From Pyrocephalus nanus (taxonomy: Eukaryota > Chordata > Aves > Passeriformes > Tyrannidae), in the NCBI GenBank assembly GCA_038380795.1, contig CM076261.1, forward strand, positions 32,203,866 through 32,267,865: 64,000 nt of DNA. The letters are read 5' to 3'. Positions 26,301-39,198 of the stretch are shown one piece after another (within the stretch, counting starts at the first letter, position 1; each line of letters starts with the position of its first letter). The position numbers and the translations under genes were made by a program. The notes below the pieces were generated by a model. That model had not been told where the DNA came from. It saw only the letters and a list, made by a program, of their open reading frames with translations, and did no database searches.

Positions 26301-27365
26301 GATTTCCCTGTCTTTATCTGTACCCTCAATGAGATTTTTTTTTTTCCCCTACCCTGTCCTGTTAAGGAGCACAGGTAAAAAAAAAGAATGAGGGTATGGC
26401 AGTCAGCCAAGATCAACATGCCATCACACAGGATTAATTTCACAATCACATTAGGTTGTTCCTTGTTATTTTTTTTTTTTTTAAATCTTCATGGACTAAG
26501 ACGGCTCAGCCTCTCTGGGAACCTCTTTTAGTATTTAACCTCTCTCCTTGCAAAGAATACCTTTCTTTCAGCAAACATCAACTTTTTAGTCACTTACTAC
26601 AACATAATCATTTGGAAAGACAAGCAGGATTCAAGGAAAATATTTTTATTTTTCAAGGCAATTCTACAGTGCATCTATCAATAATTGCTTTAGATTACAT
26701 ACAAAAAACGGGATTTGTGCTGTCTATGCAACCATACTTTAAAATCTCCATTTTGCACTTTTTCAGGGAATAATGTTATCTTTGGGTGAAAATTTGTTCT
26801 TAAACTGGCTTTCCACAACATATGAAATCGAAACACTGCACATTTGAAGATTCTGGGTTCCCTCTCTCTTCCTTTTATTCCTCCCCCAGCATTTCCCTCT
26901 TGAAATGTAACAGGCACAGGCTCAATACTTTTTTAGACTTAGTGAAAATCTAATTTGAAAACCATACAAGAACAGGTAAACATTAAGTTATGAGAATTAT
27001 GTCTTTGAACTACAGCTCTGTTTTTTCAGAATAAGCATCTGAGAACTGAATTTCACTAAACCCAGTCCCAAATCTGGAATGTATCTAAATGACGCTTGTT
27101 TTCTTTTCAATTAGCAGGGTGATTCTTGAATCAAAAGCCTATTATCAAATTAGGAAATGCTCTGAAAATTTATCCTTCAATATTCAAGCGAAGTGGATAA
27201 TCACTTGTGGCATGCAAGGACATTTAGACAGTTATAGAATAAAACTGAAGGGTCATGTAGAAAAGAAGTTACTGAACTTAAAGTAGACTCTTAAAGTAGA
27301 CTTTCATATTGCTTATTCAAGTCTGTGTCCTACTGCTGAAGTTAATTGTGACTTACTCTGAAGCA
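17306..27365. other. Ten-kilobase repeat-poor AT-rich region
   Basis: The longest stretch without a recognised transposon. It contains simple tracts (T-rich 18972-18999; (TTTG)n about 23827-23848; T14 at about 24529), a perfect hairpin at 19762-19793, and a locally GC-richer patch at about 22795-23030. ORFs of about 100 codons occur on both sides of 19.5 kb (minus 19154-19459; plus 19579-19890) and resemble no family I know. Exon-like segments on the minus strand at 17642-17670, 17827-17857 and 19360-19463 have AG and GT borders but no other support. No gene can be claimed. Confidence 0.5.
19762..19793. repeat. Perfect 13-bp inverted repeat (hairpin)
   Basis: TGTACATTCATAT at 19762-19774, a 6-nt loop (TTTTTG), then the exact reverse complement ATATGAATGTACA at 19781-19793. 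The stem could be extended by a G-T pair and a T-A pair. Its role is unknown; it is too short for a typical microRNA precursor. Confidence 0.9.
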
Positions 27366-27775
27366 CATGACTCACCAGGAAAAGCTCAAGCAGCTGGGGT
27401 TTTTTGCCTAGAGAGAAATGGGGACATGGGCTGCAAAGGGAACATAATAGAAGCCTTCCAGTCCTTGTGGGGAGGTTATGAGAAAATGGAGTCAGGCTCT
27501 TTAGATATGTGCGTGACAGGACGACATGGAATAATGGACATAAATTGAAAGAGACAGAAGATTCCGTTTTAAGGGGTGGGAGGAGTGGGCATGCCATGAA
27601 GACAGATAAGTGCTGGAACAGGGTTCCTAGAGATGATGCTGAATGTCTGTACTGGAGATTTTCAAGACCAGACTTTGTAAAGCCCTGAGCAACCTAGTCT
27701 GACCTCAGAGCTGACCCTGCTTTAGTTGGACTAGAAACTTCCTGAGGCTTTTCCAGCCTGAATGCCTCTGCAATT
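27366..27775 (+). mobile_element. CR1 LINE 3' part of an older subfamily
   Basis: Plus-strand CR1 3' region. It starts in the C-terminal ORF2 block (AAAGCTCAAGCAGCTGGGGT at about 27381), continues through GCCTTCCAGTCCTTG and GACATGGAATAATGGACATA, then the tail GAGCAACCTAGTCTGACCTC. It ends in a degenerate terminus near 27775, without a clear ATTCTATGAT repeat. Frames are broken throughout. The tail wording is shared with the fragment at 28330-28482, so the two probably belong to related subfamilies. Confidence 0.85.
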
Positions 27776-28329
27776 CATTACTGATTATATCTTTACTCTT
27801 GCCTGGCTAAATAATATTATTTTTTTCTTTTTTAAAAAGTAACTTTCATATGATTTCTCATATTTTTTTTTTTCATATGGGATTTAGTTCTGTGGCTGAT
27901 TTATTACCAGGGCTGAAGAGCTGCACAAATGTACAGCTCTCATTAAAATGTACTACAGTAGTTTTGCTGACCTAGGCATTCACACAGTCATCCCATTTTG
28001 TTGCAGCTAAAGTCAACTAGCATCTTGTGCTGTGCTGCTTTTCTATAAGCTCCCTTTCATGAAGGTTGTGTGAATGACTGACCATTTTGGAGTCAGTGCT
28101 CAAACAGAAAGCTCAGAGTTGTAATAATTAAAGTAATCTTGCATGATGAAATGAAAATCCAAGAGGAGTTATCCTGGACAGAAGACTGAATTGAGACTAA
28201 TGGCATGCAGATTTCATTCAGTTTGAAGGAAAATGTTTTGTCTCTGTGCACTTGTAAATCAGCAAGGGGAGTGACTGGTAGATTTACAGGCGACAATGGT
28301 GATGGAAGCTTGGTCTTCTCACTGTGGGA
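27776..28329. other. AT-rich spacer between two CR1 pieces
   Basis: About 550 bp with a T-rich run (27861-27872). Weak resemblance to CR1 from about 28265 onward may mean the next CR1 starts a little earlier than called. No gene recognised. Confidence 0.5.
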
Positions 28330-28482
28330 AGAGTCAAATAGTGGAAGAGGTTGTCCATACAGGCTTCATACTTGTAGCTTTCATACTTGTGGTTTTTCTA
28401 GGTCTTACTGACTAAGGCACTGAGCAACCTAGTCTCATCTTATAGCTGACATAGTGGAAGGTTGGAGTAGAGACCTCAGTTT
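28330..28482 (+). mobile_element. CR1 LINE 3'-end scrap
   Basis: A degraded CR1 tail on the plus strand. It reads GTGGAAGAGGTTGTCCATAC near the start, then CTGAGCAACCTAGTCTCATC at about 28420 and GGTTGGAGTAGAGACCTC at about 28462. A 15-bp near-duplication (CATACTTGTAGCTTT followed by CATACTTGTGGTTTT) sits in its middle. No ORF remains. Confidence 0.7.
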
Positions 28483-30794
28483 AAGGTTGGGAATAGCATC
28501 AGTCCTTCCTACTGCAATATCAGTGGTCAGTGTAGGTGACAAATCATTAAGTGTCCTGTTATACAGTGATCTGGACTAAGATAGTTTCACTCACACCTGA
28601 TGATATTGTTGTATTTCATTAATGAAATTATTTGGAGCAAAAGTGTGAATCATAGGTTTTTAGTTGCAAAGTATATGTGCTATGAGATAGAATAAATTTA
28701 AAGTTGGGAAGTGAGTCTCCCTGGCTTTATTTGCTTTACAATTAAAAAAGAATAGGAAAACTAAGAATGAGAGCATGTTATATTGACTAATAGTGGCACA
28801 TTTAGGATATACTTGATACATCATGTTTTAGACTATTGAATTGAACTCCTTCTTGCAGGTCTTTTTTAGAGCAAGTGGTATCTATGTCCAGCTTACACAT
28901 AATCCAATACCTTCCTTGTCCCCCAACCCTGTTTTACAAAGAGCCATTCCTGATAAATAAGATCTTATATTTCTTGTGGTTCCACATGACTTTTTTTTAC
29001 CATGAATAAGAAGGCCGTATTTGTTCCAGCCTTGATGTTTTATTTTTAATACCAAGAAATCTGAGAACTTAATGCAGAGAAAAAAACAAAGAACAACAAA
29101 TACTCCCACCCACTACGAAAAATTGGTAACAGTAAAATACTATAGAAATACTCATAACAAAATAAAGTTATGTAAAAGTGTCATTGCATGAAAACCATAG
29201 AAACGCACAGATGTAAGGGCAGGGCAAATGAGCCTACATAATGTTTAGAGAAGTCATGTATATACAAGAAGGAAACATTCTGGGGACTATGCCTATGGTA
29301 CATTTAAAGAGGCTGTAGCAGTGAAAGCATCAGGTTCAACGGATGTCCTACACTTCTAACCCTGTGATTCATCAGCTCAGTAATGCAGGAGTGCAAGAAA
29401 TTTTAATAATTTATATTTATTACTATTTTATCAAGCATTGCACAGATTGATAAAGCAGTTCTCTATAAAAATTATTTAATCAACATATTTATTTAGTGGT
29501 AAAATGTGCAAGTAAGTAGAAAGGGCAAGAAAGAACTGGCAGGAAAAAATGACCTAATCAGAAGGTCTTGGTTGTAAGAGTTTGTAGTCCAGATATTGTC
29601 TGGGCAGTCTAGTCTGAACATCAGCAGTATTAAAGTTCTAGGAATTTCAAAAAGAAGGGCAGGCAATTGTCTGTTGACCAGAGTTTCATTTCATGTCACC
29701 AGTGTTGTAGGTCAGAAAGGTTGTCAAGCTTCATTTGTATATTGGATAAATGTTGCCTTGAACTAATTGAATGCACTGTTAGTTTCAGTGAAAACACTTT
29801 TATGCAACTTATTCTGACTTGAGGGAAAAAACTGCCTGAATTTGAATCATTTGAATTGATAGACTGCATTCATCAAACTTAGTACAAATACTGTGAAGAC
29901 TGAAATTTGACACTAACAATGGTTAAGAACAACTTGATACCAAGAAAGAAATATAAAATTCATAAGAACAGTTACTCCTGCACTTAGTTTGAGAAAATAA
30001 TGCAACTATAGACTTGGAAAATAAATGTAAGTATAGTCTATCTAGTCTTTCTCATCTTTTCCTATGTTCTAATCTGGTTTGATGGCATTATTAAAGCAGC
30101 GAGTGATGGAGAATATTTATTAGTTAACAAACACACTGAAGGAATAAGACGAAGCTGAAATCAGTTTTGTAATATGACAAACACTCTTTTAATGGGAAAC
30201 AGAATTTTTTTGTTACAATGAGTTCAGAGCTTAATCACACAAACTTTTTTTTATAGTGAAGTATTGCATACATAGTTCTGAGCCAGATAATGAAATCTAA
30301 CCCCGAATATCCATCATTAGACATTCAGACAGACATTTCAAAGTCACCAGCAAGCAGGTAAACAGTCCCACATTCCAACTCTGTCTGAATTGCTTCAAAC
30401 AATTTTGGTGTGTCTGATAAAATACTCTAGAAAGAAATTTGTGTTGACATTGAAACCAGACAGTTGTGCTGAATGTTCAGTGGACATCAGCTGTCTGATT
30501 ATTTTGCCTAAAGCTGCATGCTACTTTTTTATTTGTGAGATTTGTTTGTCATGTAACGTCAGTCCTTATTCAATTTTAGCCATGATTTGCCAAGTTTAGT
30601 AGCTTTTGAATTTTTGTGTCTAACTTTGCTAAGTAAGTATAATTAGAAATTCTGAATGTGACAGAATGCAACTTTCACCCTACCCTATCCTGCATATCAA
30701 CAGCACTCTGTTTACAGCTGCAACTTACATGAACTGGAGTAAAGCAGCAGATAATACATTGATTCATGAGTATAATTTCCAATAACACCTGAAG
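28483..30794. other. AT-rich non-coding sequence, no gene recognised
   Basis: About 2.3 kb of AT-rich sequence with no repeat family, RNA gene or plausible coding exon recognised. Confidence 0.55.
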
Positions 30795-31445
30795 AAGAGT
30801 ACAGAGATCAGTGTTTACAGAACCATTGTACTGTCTACTCTTTTATAAGGGTCTGAATCATGGGTCGTTTAAGGCCACCACTTGCGTCTCTTAGAACGCT
30901 TCCATCAGCGCTGCCTCCGTACAATCCTAAACATCCAGTGGATGGATTGTGTGGCCAACACGTCTGTCCTTGAACAGGCAGCAGTCACAAGCATTGAGGC
31001 CATGCTGCTGAGAACACAGCTGCGCTGGGCAGGGCACGTCTCCAGGATGCAGGACCACTGCCTCCGTAAGACTGTGCTCTGTGGGGAACTTGCCACTGGC
31101 TGCCGCAAGAGAGGAGCCCCGAAGAGGAGATACAAGGACTCCCTGAAACAATCCCTCAGCCTTGGCCATATTTATCATCACCATTGGTCTACCCTGGCCT
31201 CCAATCGGGAGGCCTGGAGACACACCATCTATAACGCTGCTGCTGCTTTTAAGAACACACGCAGGATCACTCTCGAGGAGAAAAGACAACGCGTGTGTCG
31301 GCATCACCTGGGGAGTCTTTCCTCTGTGCCTTCTGCAACTGGACTTGTCTATCTCGCACTGGCCTTTTTAGCCATCAGAGCGCTTGTAGCAAGCATGGGT
31401 AGAGCCCTTCTCAAATCTTCGTTTGTGAAGCCTAGCCATGACAAT
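30795..31445 (+). mobile_element. Non-CR1 LINE, C-terminal end of endonuclease-reverse transcriptase, pseudogene
   Basis: A 5'-truncated LINE whose protein differs from CR1. In the frame starting at 30801 it reads TEISVYRTIVLSTLL, a stop at 30846, GSESWVV, a stop at 30870, then LERFHQRCLRTILNIQW and LRTQLRWAGHVSRM. A basic stretch CRKRGAPKRRYKDSLKQSL and NREAWRHTIYNAAAAF follow. This order is the C-terminal tail of a widespread animal LINE type often annotated as endonuclease-reverse transcriptase. Further on, in the frame of 31319, there is FLCAFCNWTCLSRTGLFSHQ then SACSKHG and a TAG at 31400. This is a C2HC zinc finger (Cys 31325, Cys 31334, His 31373, Cys 31385). A frameshift between about 31265 and 31318 separates the two parts. 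The stretch is visibly more GC- and CpG-rich than its flanks. The clade (RTE-like or other) is not settled from memory. Confidence 0.85.
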
Positions 31446-32057
31446 TTCCAATATAAGAGAATCATGAGAAAGCAGGATAAGATAGATAGGTATTGGTTGG
31501 TTGTGACTTAATAGGCATTTTCTGTTTGTGTTCTACCTTTCTTATCAAGTTTTCTACTTAAGAAAGTAACTATCCTAATTTATGTTCCAGTAAAACATAA
31601 TGTTTGAAATGGAAAGCCTTTTCTCCTCTTTGTGCCTCAAGAGAGAACTAGTTATAAAAATACCCAGACAGATCCACTACAATGATTTTTATTCTCTCAG
31701 GTGAATAGAACAGCGTAATGAATTGTTATATTTTCGATGGTTTTCTTTTAGTGTGGAATATTGGTTAAAATGTACTAGGACATATCAGTACTTATTCTTT
31801 CCTCTGTGTATGCAGCCCTTTAAAGGTACTAATTGTATTGACCCATTGTCTTTTCATTTTAATCTCTCATATTTAAGACAACGTTGGAAAATGGAAGAGT
31901 ACAGCAAGTATACATTACATTTTTTACATATTACAGGTGAAAGTAAAGACAAGAGCATCTTTTCTCCTTACTCCTTTATTCAGTTTGCATATATTTAAAT
32001 TTAGTACAGTTAAAAAACCTCAGTAACTTCAGTGCAAACTACTCTTAGTAGGACATT
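31446..32057. other. AT-rich spacer
   Basis: About 610 bp between the non-CR1 LINE and the next CR1. A 91-codon plus-strand ORF at 31723-31998 has no recognised motif and is taken as chance. Confidence 0.55.
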
Positions 32058-32333
32058 TCATAGAATCATAGAATCGTAGAATTAACTGGGTTGGAAGAGA
32101 CCTTCGAGATCATCAAGTCCAACCTTGATCCAACCCCACTGTGATTACTATATCATGGCACTCAGTGCCACATCCAGCCTCATTTTAAAAACCTCCAGGG
32201 ATGGTGAATCCACCACCTCTCTGGGCAGGCCATTCCAATGCCTGATCACTTTCTCTGTAAAGAGCTTCTTTCTAATATCCAACCTAAACCTCCTCTGACA
32301 GAACTTAAGCCCTTGCCCTCTTGTCCTTTGTCA
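32058..32333 (-). mobile_element. CR1 LINE 3' end, 5' truncated
   Basis: A clean CR1 3' end on the minus strand. The terminus is tandem TCATAGAATCATAGAATCG at 32058. It is followed on the plus strand by GGTTGGAAGAGACCTTCGAG, ATCATCAAGTCCAACC and the C-terminal ORF2 antisense (CACCACCTCTCTGGGCAGGC; TCTAATATCCAACCTAAACC). It is truncated near 32333 after CTTGTCCTTTGTCAT. It is fairly well conserved and similar in type to the copy at 7449-7893, but in the other orientation. Confidence 0.96.
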
Positions 32334-34163
32334 TATATATTTAATAATTTGAGTTCTTTGTATTTTCCAAATCTTTGTTTTGACCTTGGATGTCATCGGG
32401 GATGGTGAGGGGAAAAAGTACATCTTCCTACTCGAAGCAAGCTCGTATTATGAGATAAGTTCTACCAAAAGTATTTTACTAATGCGCTGTTCATTGAGCT
32501 ATTGATGACTTAAACTGTGTGAGGACACACAAAACTATGTAATTGGACATGGGTAAATTCAACAACAGGTAATTTTTTCAAAATGTGTGTGCACTTCTAA
32601 GATCAGTCATATGGACTTCTAAATGCACACTTTGAGAAGTTTTAGTATTTGTTTTCATTTCTCTTGGAAACTCTTATTTTGCTTTCCCTTCAAAACATTG
32701 TGGTTTTCACTCTTTAACCACAAGACTTCTGTTTATTTTAATAACTAAACGAAATCAGAAGGGAGAAAGCTTAATTCATTAGAATGAACAAACATTGCCC
32801 ATCAACAGTTTATTTACCTTTTAATTTTTATTTCTTATTTTTTTTTTAAATTTTGTCTTTTAAAAATCTCTTTCTAGGCCTCATATCTGCTAGGCAGTAA
32901 AGATAGTGATGATGAGCATAGCTCTCGACTACTGCATTTGGAAAACATTTTGGAAACACTTTCATTGCTTATCTGGCTTCATTTACTGCATTTGAAATAT
33001 CAAAGCAGACTGTTTCAAAATCAGCCTCTGTTAACTGAATTTAATTTGCTCAGTATGACAACTAGACTTCTGAAGATTCAGAACCTTCCCAAGCAAGAGT
33101 AGATGGTACAGGGATGCAGTAGCTGACACCCCTGTTTGTGAAATTGCAAATTCTCGTGCTGTAGAGGTGCAAGTATGGAGATATGTGTCCAAAGAAACTA
33201 CAATTTTCTTGAATTCTTTTAGTATAAACCTTATAGTAATAAACCCCTGTGCAGTGGGGATGCTGGAACTGACTATGTTCAGTCACTTATCACAGAAATT
33301 GCCACTGCAGCCCTCCGCTGCAACGTCTTGCTATTTATACCCAGCTAGCTAACACACATCACAAAGAACAAGTGTTACTATTTTATAAAAAGTTTGAGCC
33401 CAGTTTCAGTGGACTTCCATCTACTGAGGTCAGTGTAAGGACTTTTATGTGTTGCTAAGGAATTTTAGGAGCAGATATGCTCTCTTTCTGCTGATGTTTA
33501 GCAGGCATGACAGGCAAACATCACCTTCAGCACTGCTTCAGATGTACACTTCATTTCCCTGTGACACTGAATATCTAGAGTGTGACACAGTCTGGGGTTT
33601 CTGCCACATTATCTCCAAGTACTTAAGACTATTTAATATGTTTATATACAGAACAGACTGAGGGAAAGATCAGGAAAAAAGGCATTATTTTGTAAATATA
33701 TCATCTCAATCTCTTTATTGCACTTGTTACCCATAGGAACAAATATGTGAGAGATATTTTAATGAAAATAATTTTTTTGGTCTGAACTGAATTTGGTAGA
33801 AATTTAGTAATTAACAAGGACACTGGAATTCACAGATGGAAAAGAAATCTTCCTTTTCTGAAATGGATATGTCATGTTTAACTATGATTGTTAAAACAGT
33901 ATCAGGAAAACTAACTAAATAAAATTTCAAAGCTTTTGTGGTACTTAATTGACTTCTAAGGAGTTTATAGTACTTTTTTTCACAATATGGAGCATGTGCA
34001 TAGTTGTAATCTTCAATAGTGGTGTATTTTAACTGATGAATTAGAGCATTATAATGTGAGTTTCATAAAAAGATATTGATCCTACTGAAATATAGTAGGG
34101 AATAGAGAGCCTTAAAACATGCTCTGTTAAAACTACTATTTTTTCTCCTATAGAAAATTATAT

Positions 34164-34188
34164 TTTAAAAATATATTATATTTTTAAA
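34164..34188. repeat. AT-rich palindrome
   Basis: TTTAAAAATATA, one T, then its exact complement TATATTTTTAAA: a 12-bp stem with a single-base centre. This is low-complexity AT sequence that could extrude as a cruciform. Confidence 0.85.
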
Positions 34189-34683
34189 TCTTAGCAGCAG
34201 TGTATGTTTTATTTTATTGTGTATTTTAATATTGACACTACAATGTGTTAAAAATATCAAACCACAATTATTAGTTCTCTACATTTCTTATCTTCTGTGA
34301 TTCACTGTAGCACTAATTTCCTGTACGACTTGTTGATATATTTCAGTGTCAAGAATTCTAGTAGTTTAAATTTATCTTTTCTATCAGTAAGTTTGTGGTC
34401 CATGGTTATGCTTGCATACAACTTTGTTTCAGAGTAAGATGAGGTATTATTCCCAAACAAGTGTGATCCTCCTCTAATGTCCAAGCACTAGTATATTTTA
34501 TAATTTTTTTCCTCTTTTTTTTGCATAGGAATTTATCTAATAAACAGTGGCATTTTTAGAGGTCAATGAAGGAATCTATTTAAACTGATGTCCCCTGGAG
34601 TAATGAGAGCTTAAAAATCTAGAGATCTCTGTGAAGACTTCTTTGCTTTTTATTTATAACAGCACTAGAAGGTATTGCATTTG

Positions 34684-34729
34684 CCTGCTGAAGTTGATGA
34701 AGTTGCCTGCTGAACCTGACTTCAGCAGG
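34684..34729. repeat. Inverted repeat CCTGCTGAAGT / ACTTCAGCAGG
   Basis: A perfect 11-bp stem with a 24-nt loop. A second direct copy of CCTGCTGAA lies in the loop at about 34706-34714, so the segment combines direct and inverted repeats. No known element family. Confidence 0.85.
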
Positions 34730-37700
34730 TCATTATGAGACATCAGTTTATACAAGCTGTAAATTCCACCCTGATTTTACAAATCAGACATCTTTGTTAT
34801 TTGTGCAGTGGATGCCACAGCCTTGAAAGGGTTTCCGCTTTCCTTTTTTAGTAGTAAAATTTACTGTTCTGATACGAGACTCTACAAGGCATTATATGCA
34901 AGATCAAATAAGAATCCAGTATCGCTTCCATTTTCATACCTCATAACTTTCACAACTTATAATCCATATAACCTATTTTCATTCAGATAAATAATTACAA
35001 AGAAAACTTAAAATAAAACACAAGGCAGTATGAAATGGGAGGATTTTTAAAGCAGTAATTATTTGACTCTTTAGTTATCAAACACAAACCAGAGTTTTAA
35101 AATAGCAGAATAGACATATCTTTATAGTATAAATCTATGAGATTTATAGTAATTAGGTAGTGGATATGAGGGAATCGAAATAATGCTTGATTCAAACTAT
35201 ACTAAAAAAAATTAATTGTTTTCTTAAAAGAGATTTCATAATTTATGACCATAAAGTTGGAAGCCTCCTTACTGTCTTCAGGAGGAGCAGAAGACTAATG
35301 ACATTGAATAGGCACTTTCCTTAAACTTCATACTAAATGTTTTTGTGCTAAGTCCTAGAAGTTTCCCTTCTTTTTCTTCAGTGAAAATATTCCTACATTT
35401 CTGCTGTGTAACCATTCTAAGGAGAGATTATATCTTGCACAGGGCTGTCTATGGATTCCTCCAGTTTGACTTCAGGGCTAAAGCTCAGATTAAAACCTCA
35501 ATTGCTAATCTCATCAAATAGATATTTCCTTCTGGAATTTATGCCTCCCTATCATGTCTGCATCACAACAGCCAGTCTCTCTGCCACTGGTTTGAATTAG
35601 AGGTGAAGTGAAAGTATGATTTCACAATAGCAGTGATCCCTCTCCTGCTCATGTGGGTACTGCATGCAGCTTTTGCCATTATGCTGTTCTGTGGAAAAAC
35701 AGATGTTTTTTTCCAGGCATATCAATCCAACCTTTATCCTATGTATTAAATATGCTTAGGTGAGATCTCGAATCAGTTTTGGTAGCCACTCTAATGCTCA
35801 CTAGCTACTCTATCTAACTTAACTATAGATCCCGAGATATCTATTTTATGTGAAGAGTTGTTCCAGACTCTACAAAAAGCTAAATTTACCAATATTTCTT
35901 TTTTTCTTTTACTCATATGTGAAATCTGGTGTTCATTTGCCATAGCCATCTCTAGATTCAGAGGAAATATGTGTACTAGAGATGCAGACATTTAAAACTG
36001 ACTCAGTTTTCAAAAATCTGTAAATAAAAATGTACTAGTTTCAAAGATTGTGTTCTAAGCAACACATTTTAAAAGGTATACTTTTTAGAGTACTGTGGAG
36101 GTGCTTTCTGAAAACTGGAGGGGATCTGTGCATATGAAGACTAAGACACTTGGAAAGTGGAAAATCAGAAGGTAGGGTAGCACAGAGGCTTTAAGCTTTC
36201 TACAGTGACAAATAACACCGTAGAGAACACATCAAGCAAAATCTAGCAGAAAGTGTGTGAAGATGATGATCATACTTTCATTTTTGTAGCTCATGAATAT
36301 TTATTTAGTGTCTTTCAGAAGATATGCAGAAGATTAAAAAAAATAAAATGAGAACATAAATTCATGGTTTAAGTCATGTTTAGATGTTTGGTTTCACTTG
36401 AACTTTGATTTTTATTAACAATTACTTCTGATCTATGGGCTTGATATTTTTAAACACTCACAGAGGGTTTACTTTGGCTGTAATAGTGATGTAAAATAGG
36501 CTAATAACCATTATTTTTGTTATTTAAACACTTTACTTGATTTCCATTCCAAGATAAAAGTTTTGACACAACTAAAAGTCATACTGGGGGAGTCTAGAGT
36601 TTTCAAGAAATACTCAGTTTTAGGGGTGGAGATATTGGGGAAAGGTAGAGGAGAGCAAGAAGGTTAAATATGAGACTTATCTTTCAGTTTCCTATAACTT
36701 TTCTTTTTTTAAGAGGATAGTATTATACAGCCAAGAAGGAATTTCTTGAAGACTCATTCTATTTCTTCAAGGAGATATCACATCTAGATCTTCTGATGCA
36801 AAGGTACTGCAAATTGCTAAACAGCTTAAAAGCTATTAAGCTTCTACAAAGTCAAGTATGAGCACTTTCTAAATAGGAGGTTCAGAAGGCTGTACTCTCA
36901 AGGTCAAGCAGCCTCTTGAAGGTAGTAGTTGTCATTCCCCTTTATTGTAGTCCCACTGTCACCTTTCTTACAATTTTTAACTTTTTTTAGAATAGACTGG
37001 TTGACTAAGGCTGGTTAATGAATAAAACTGATCCTATTATAGTATGAGAAGACAAGAAGTCAGCTGTAAAGTTGTGGTGAAGCTTATCATGGTGATAATG
37101 ATCTATTATGTGTACTAAAATTCTACAGAAGAGTAATAAAAATGAAATGTTTATAAGTATTGCCCCACACTAAGTCTTTGCATATTTTAATTGATTATCC
37201 TACTTGTTAAGCTATGCAATAGTTGTTTTGCACTCTAAGCACATTAAGTGGGGGAATATTTCAGTCAGCCTTGTCTTAGACACAGTTTTACAAAACATCC
37301 CTTCACGCTTGGCCACATCTGTGATCTTATTTGTTGATGTTGTTTGCACCACAGTTACAGCCTAGAGAGCCAGACTCTGCTATTCTGTGGAGGTGTTGGA
37401 ACATGTTGTGCATTAAGCCAGTGGATCGTCTTGGGTAGAAAATTTCTTGCCAGAACTGGCAGTCACATGCAGCTCTTTGCATGACCAAAGCAGAGTTACA
37501 TGCCAGCAGTTTTCAGAGGATATTTCTTGCGCTCTTTGAACTTATACTTTTGCAATATGGTAACAAGACTTTCTGAAAATATTTTTTGGGACAGTAGTTA
37601 ACCTTTGCACTCTAGTGCAGGTTTCCTCACAGTAATATCTAGCTACAATCAAGAGTATACTCCATCATGTACTTTAGAGTGGCTTGAGATCAGATTGAAC

Positions 37701-38624
37701 GTTTTCTCTGAATGTGAATTGTTGGCATTTTTCATTTCAGAAACCATGATTTTTTTCTTCTATATCATTCAGGATTCCTGTGGGAAGTGTTTTGCCTTAG
37801 TGACATGTTCAAGGTTGTAACTGAGACACAGCACTCCACCAGCAACAACTGTTGCCCAGAATACCTTCAATTTGTTTCAGAAAGCCTGTCCTTGGTCCTG
37901 ACCCTGGCCATTTCCCTGCATGTTCCACCTTCTGCTATGAGCTGACTACAGTCCCCATGTGCAATCAGGTCTTTAACTCACAGATTTGCAGTGCTGTTAA
38001 AGCCATATGTAAATACCAGTTTCCTTTTCAGTCACAACTTCAGTAAACTTTCTAGCAAGTGCATACAGTGACGCAGGTATTTCTTCAATCTCCTGGAACC
38101 ACGTGTGCTTACATTCTTTACAGTTCAGGCATTTGTGTGCTTCATGTGAAGGACAGAAGGCTCAGGCCAAGCAATATGAAAGCTGGAATGTCAAGGCAGC
38201 TACAGTTTGGCAAACATGAACATGAAGTGGAAGGACAGTTTCTCATAGCAGAGCAGAAAAAATAAGTGCTCAAAAAAGTAATATTTACTGCACATGTGCT
38301 GAGGATATATGTTGTAGTTTAAGTTTTATTCTGTTGGCAATTAGTTTGACAATGGTTGAAGTATGCTAAGATTTAGGCTCTACTTAAATTACTGCATAAG
38401 CAAGGACATACCAGGGACACTGAACGCTGCCTTCTTCTCAGGCTGAAATGGAGACTGATGTCTGGGCAGAGTCCAGTTGCCTCACATAATTCAGGTCTAT
38501 AAACCTGCATGACTCTTGGGTCTCTTGCACACAGAACGAATGTATAGATCCTCTTCTCCACCATCTCTAGATCCTCTTCATCACTCTATGTTACAGTCAG
38601 AATGAACACAAGAAATAGGCTGAG

Positions 38625-39198
38625 TGTCATGACTTGACCCCAGCTGTCAACTAAGCACTATGCAGCTGCTCACTCACTTCCCCACAAATGGGATGGGGGA
38701 AAGAAAAAAAGTCAGAAAGCTGATGGGTTGAGATAAAAGTTTAATAGGAAGAGCAAAAGGCAACACAAGCAGAGCAAAAGAAGGAATTAATTCACTGCGT
38801 CCCACCGGCAGGAAGATCTGCGGCCTTCCCCAGGAAAGCAGGACTCCATCACGCATGACAGTGACTTGGGAAGACAAACACCATCATTCTGAGCAAGTCC
38901 CCCTTCTTCCTTCTTCACCCCTCTTTATATGCTAAGCATGATGTCATATGGTATGGAATATCCTTTTGGTCAGTTTGGGTCACCTGTCCCAGCTGTGTCT
39001 CCTCCCAATTTCCCATGCACCCAAGTCTTCTCCCCTGCAATGCAGTATGAGAAACAGAAAGGCTTTGGCTCTGTGTAAACACTGCTCAGCAATAACAAAG
39101 GCATCTCTATACTATCAGTGCTGTCTTCAGCACAAACACAAATTATTTCCATACTAGTCACTGTGAAGATTAGCTCCACACCAGCCAAAACCAGAACA
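38625..39198 (-). mobile_element. Solo-type LTR of an avian endogenous retrovirus
   Basis: About 574 bp that begins TGTCATGAC and ends CCAGAACA on the plus strand, giving TG...CA borders in either direction. The regulatory signals face the minus strand. A TATA-type box (CATATAAAGAGG as read on minus) lies at about 38922-38933. A poly(A) signal ATTAAA lies at about 38738-38744. The flanking 5-mers are CTGAG (38620-38624) and CAGAG (39199-39203), a 4/5 match that could be a mutated target-site duplication. No gag, pol or env sequence adjoins it, so it is probably a solo LTR left by recombination. The family is one I recognise as abundant in birds; a related copy lies at 61855-62437. Confidence 0.88.

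Larger units (their letters stand above)
32334..38624. other. AT-rich, repeat-poor non-coding region
   Basis: About 6.3 kb with no recognised transposon or gene. It contains a 25-bp AT palindrome at 34164-34188 and an 11-bp inverted repeat at 34684-34694 / 34719-34729. The stretch at about 37840-38250 is somewhat less AT-rich but has only short ORFs of at most about 70 codons without a recognised motif. Confidence 0.55.

Noticed and set aside
30905..31371. Other-frame and antisense ORFs over the non-CR1 LINE
   Set aside because: Only the frames with the RT C-terminal blocks and the zinc finger match a protein family; the rest are shadows.
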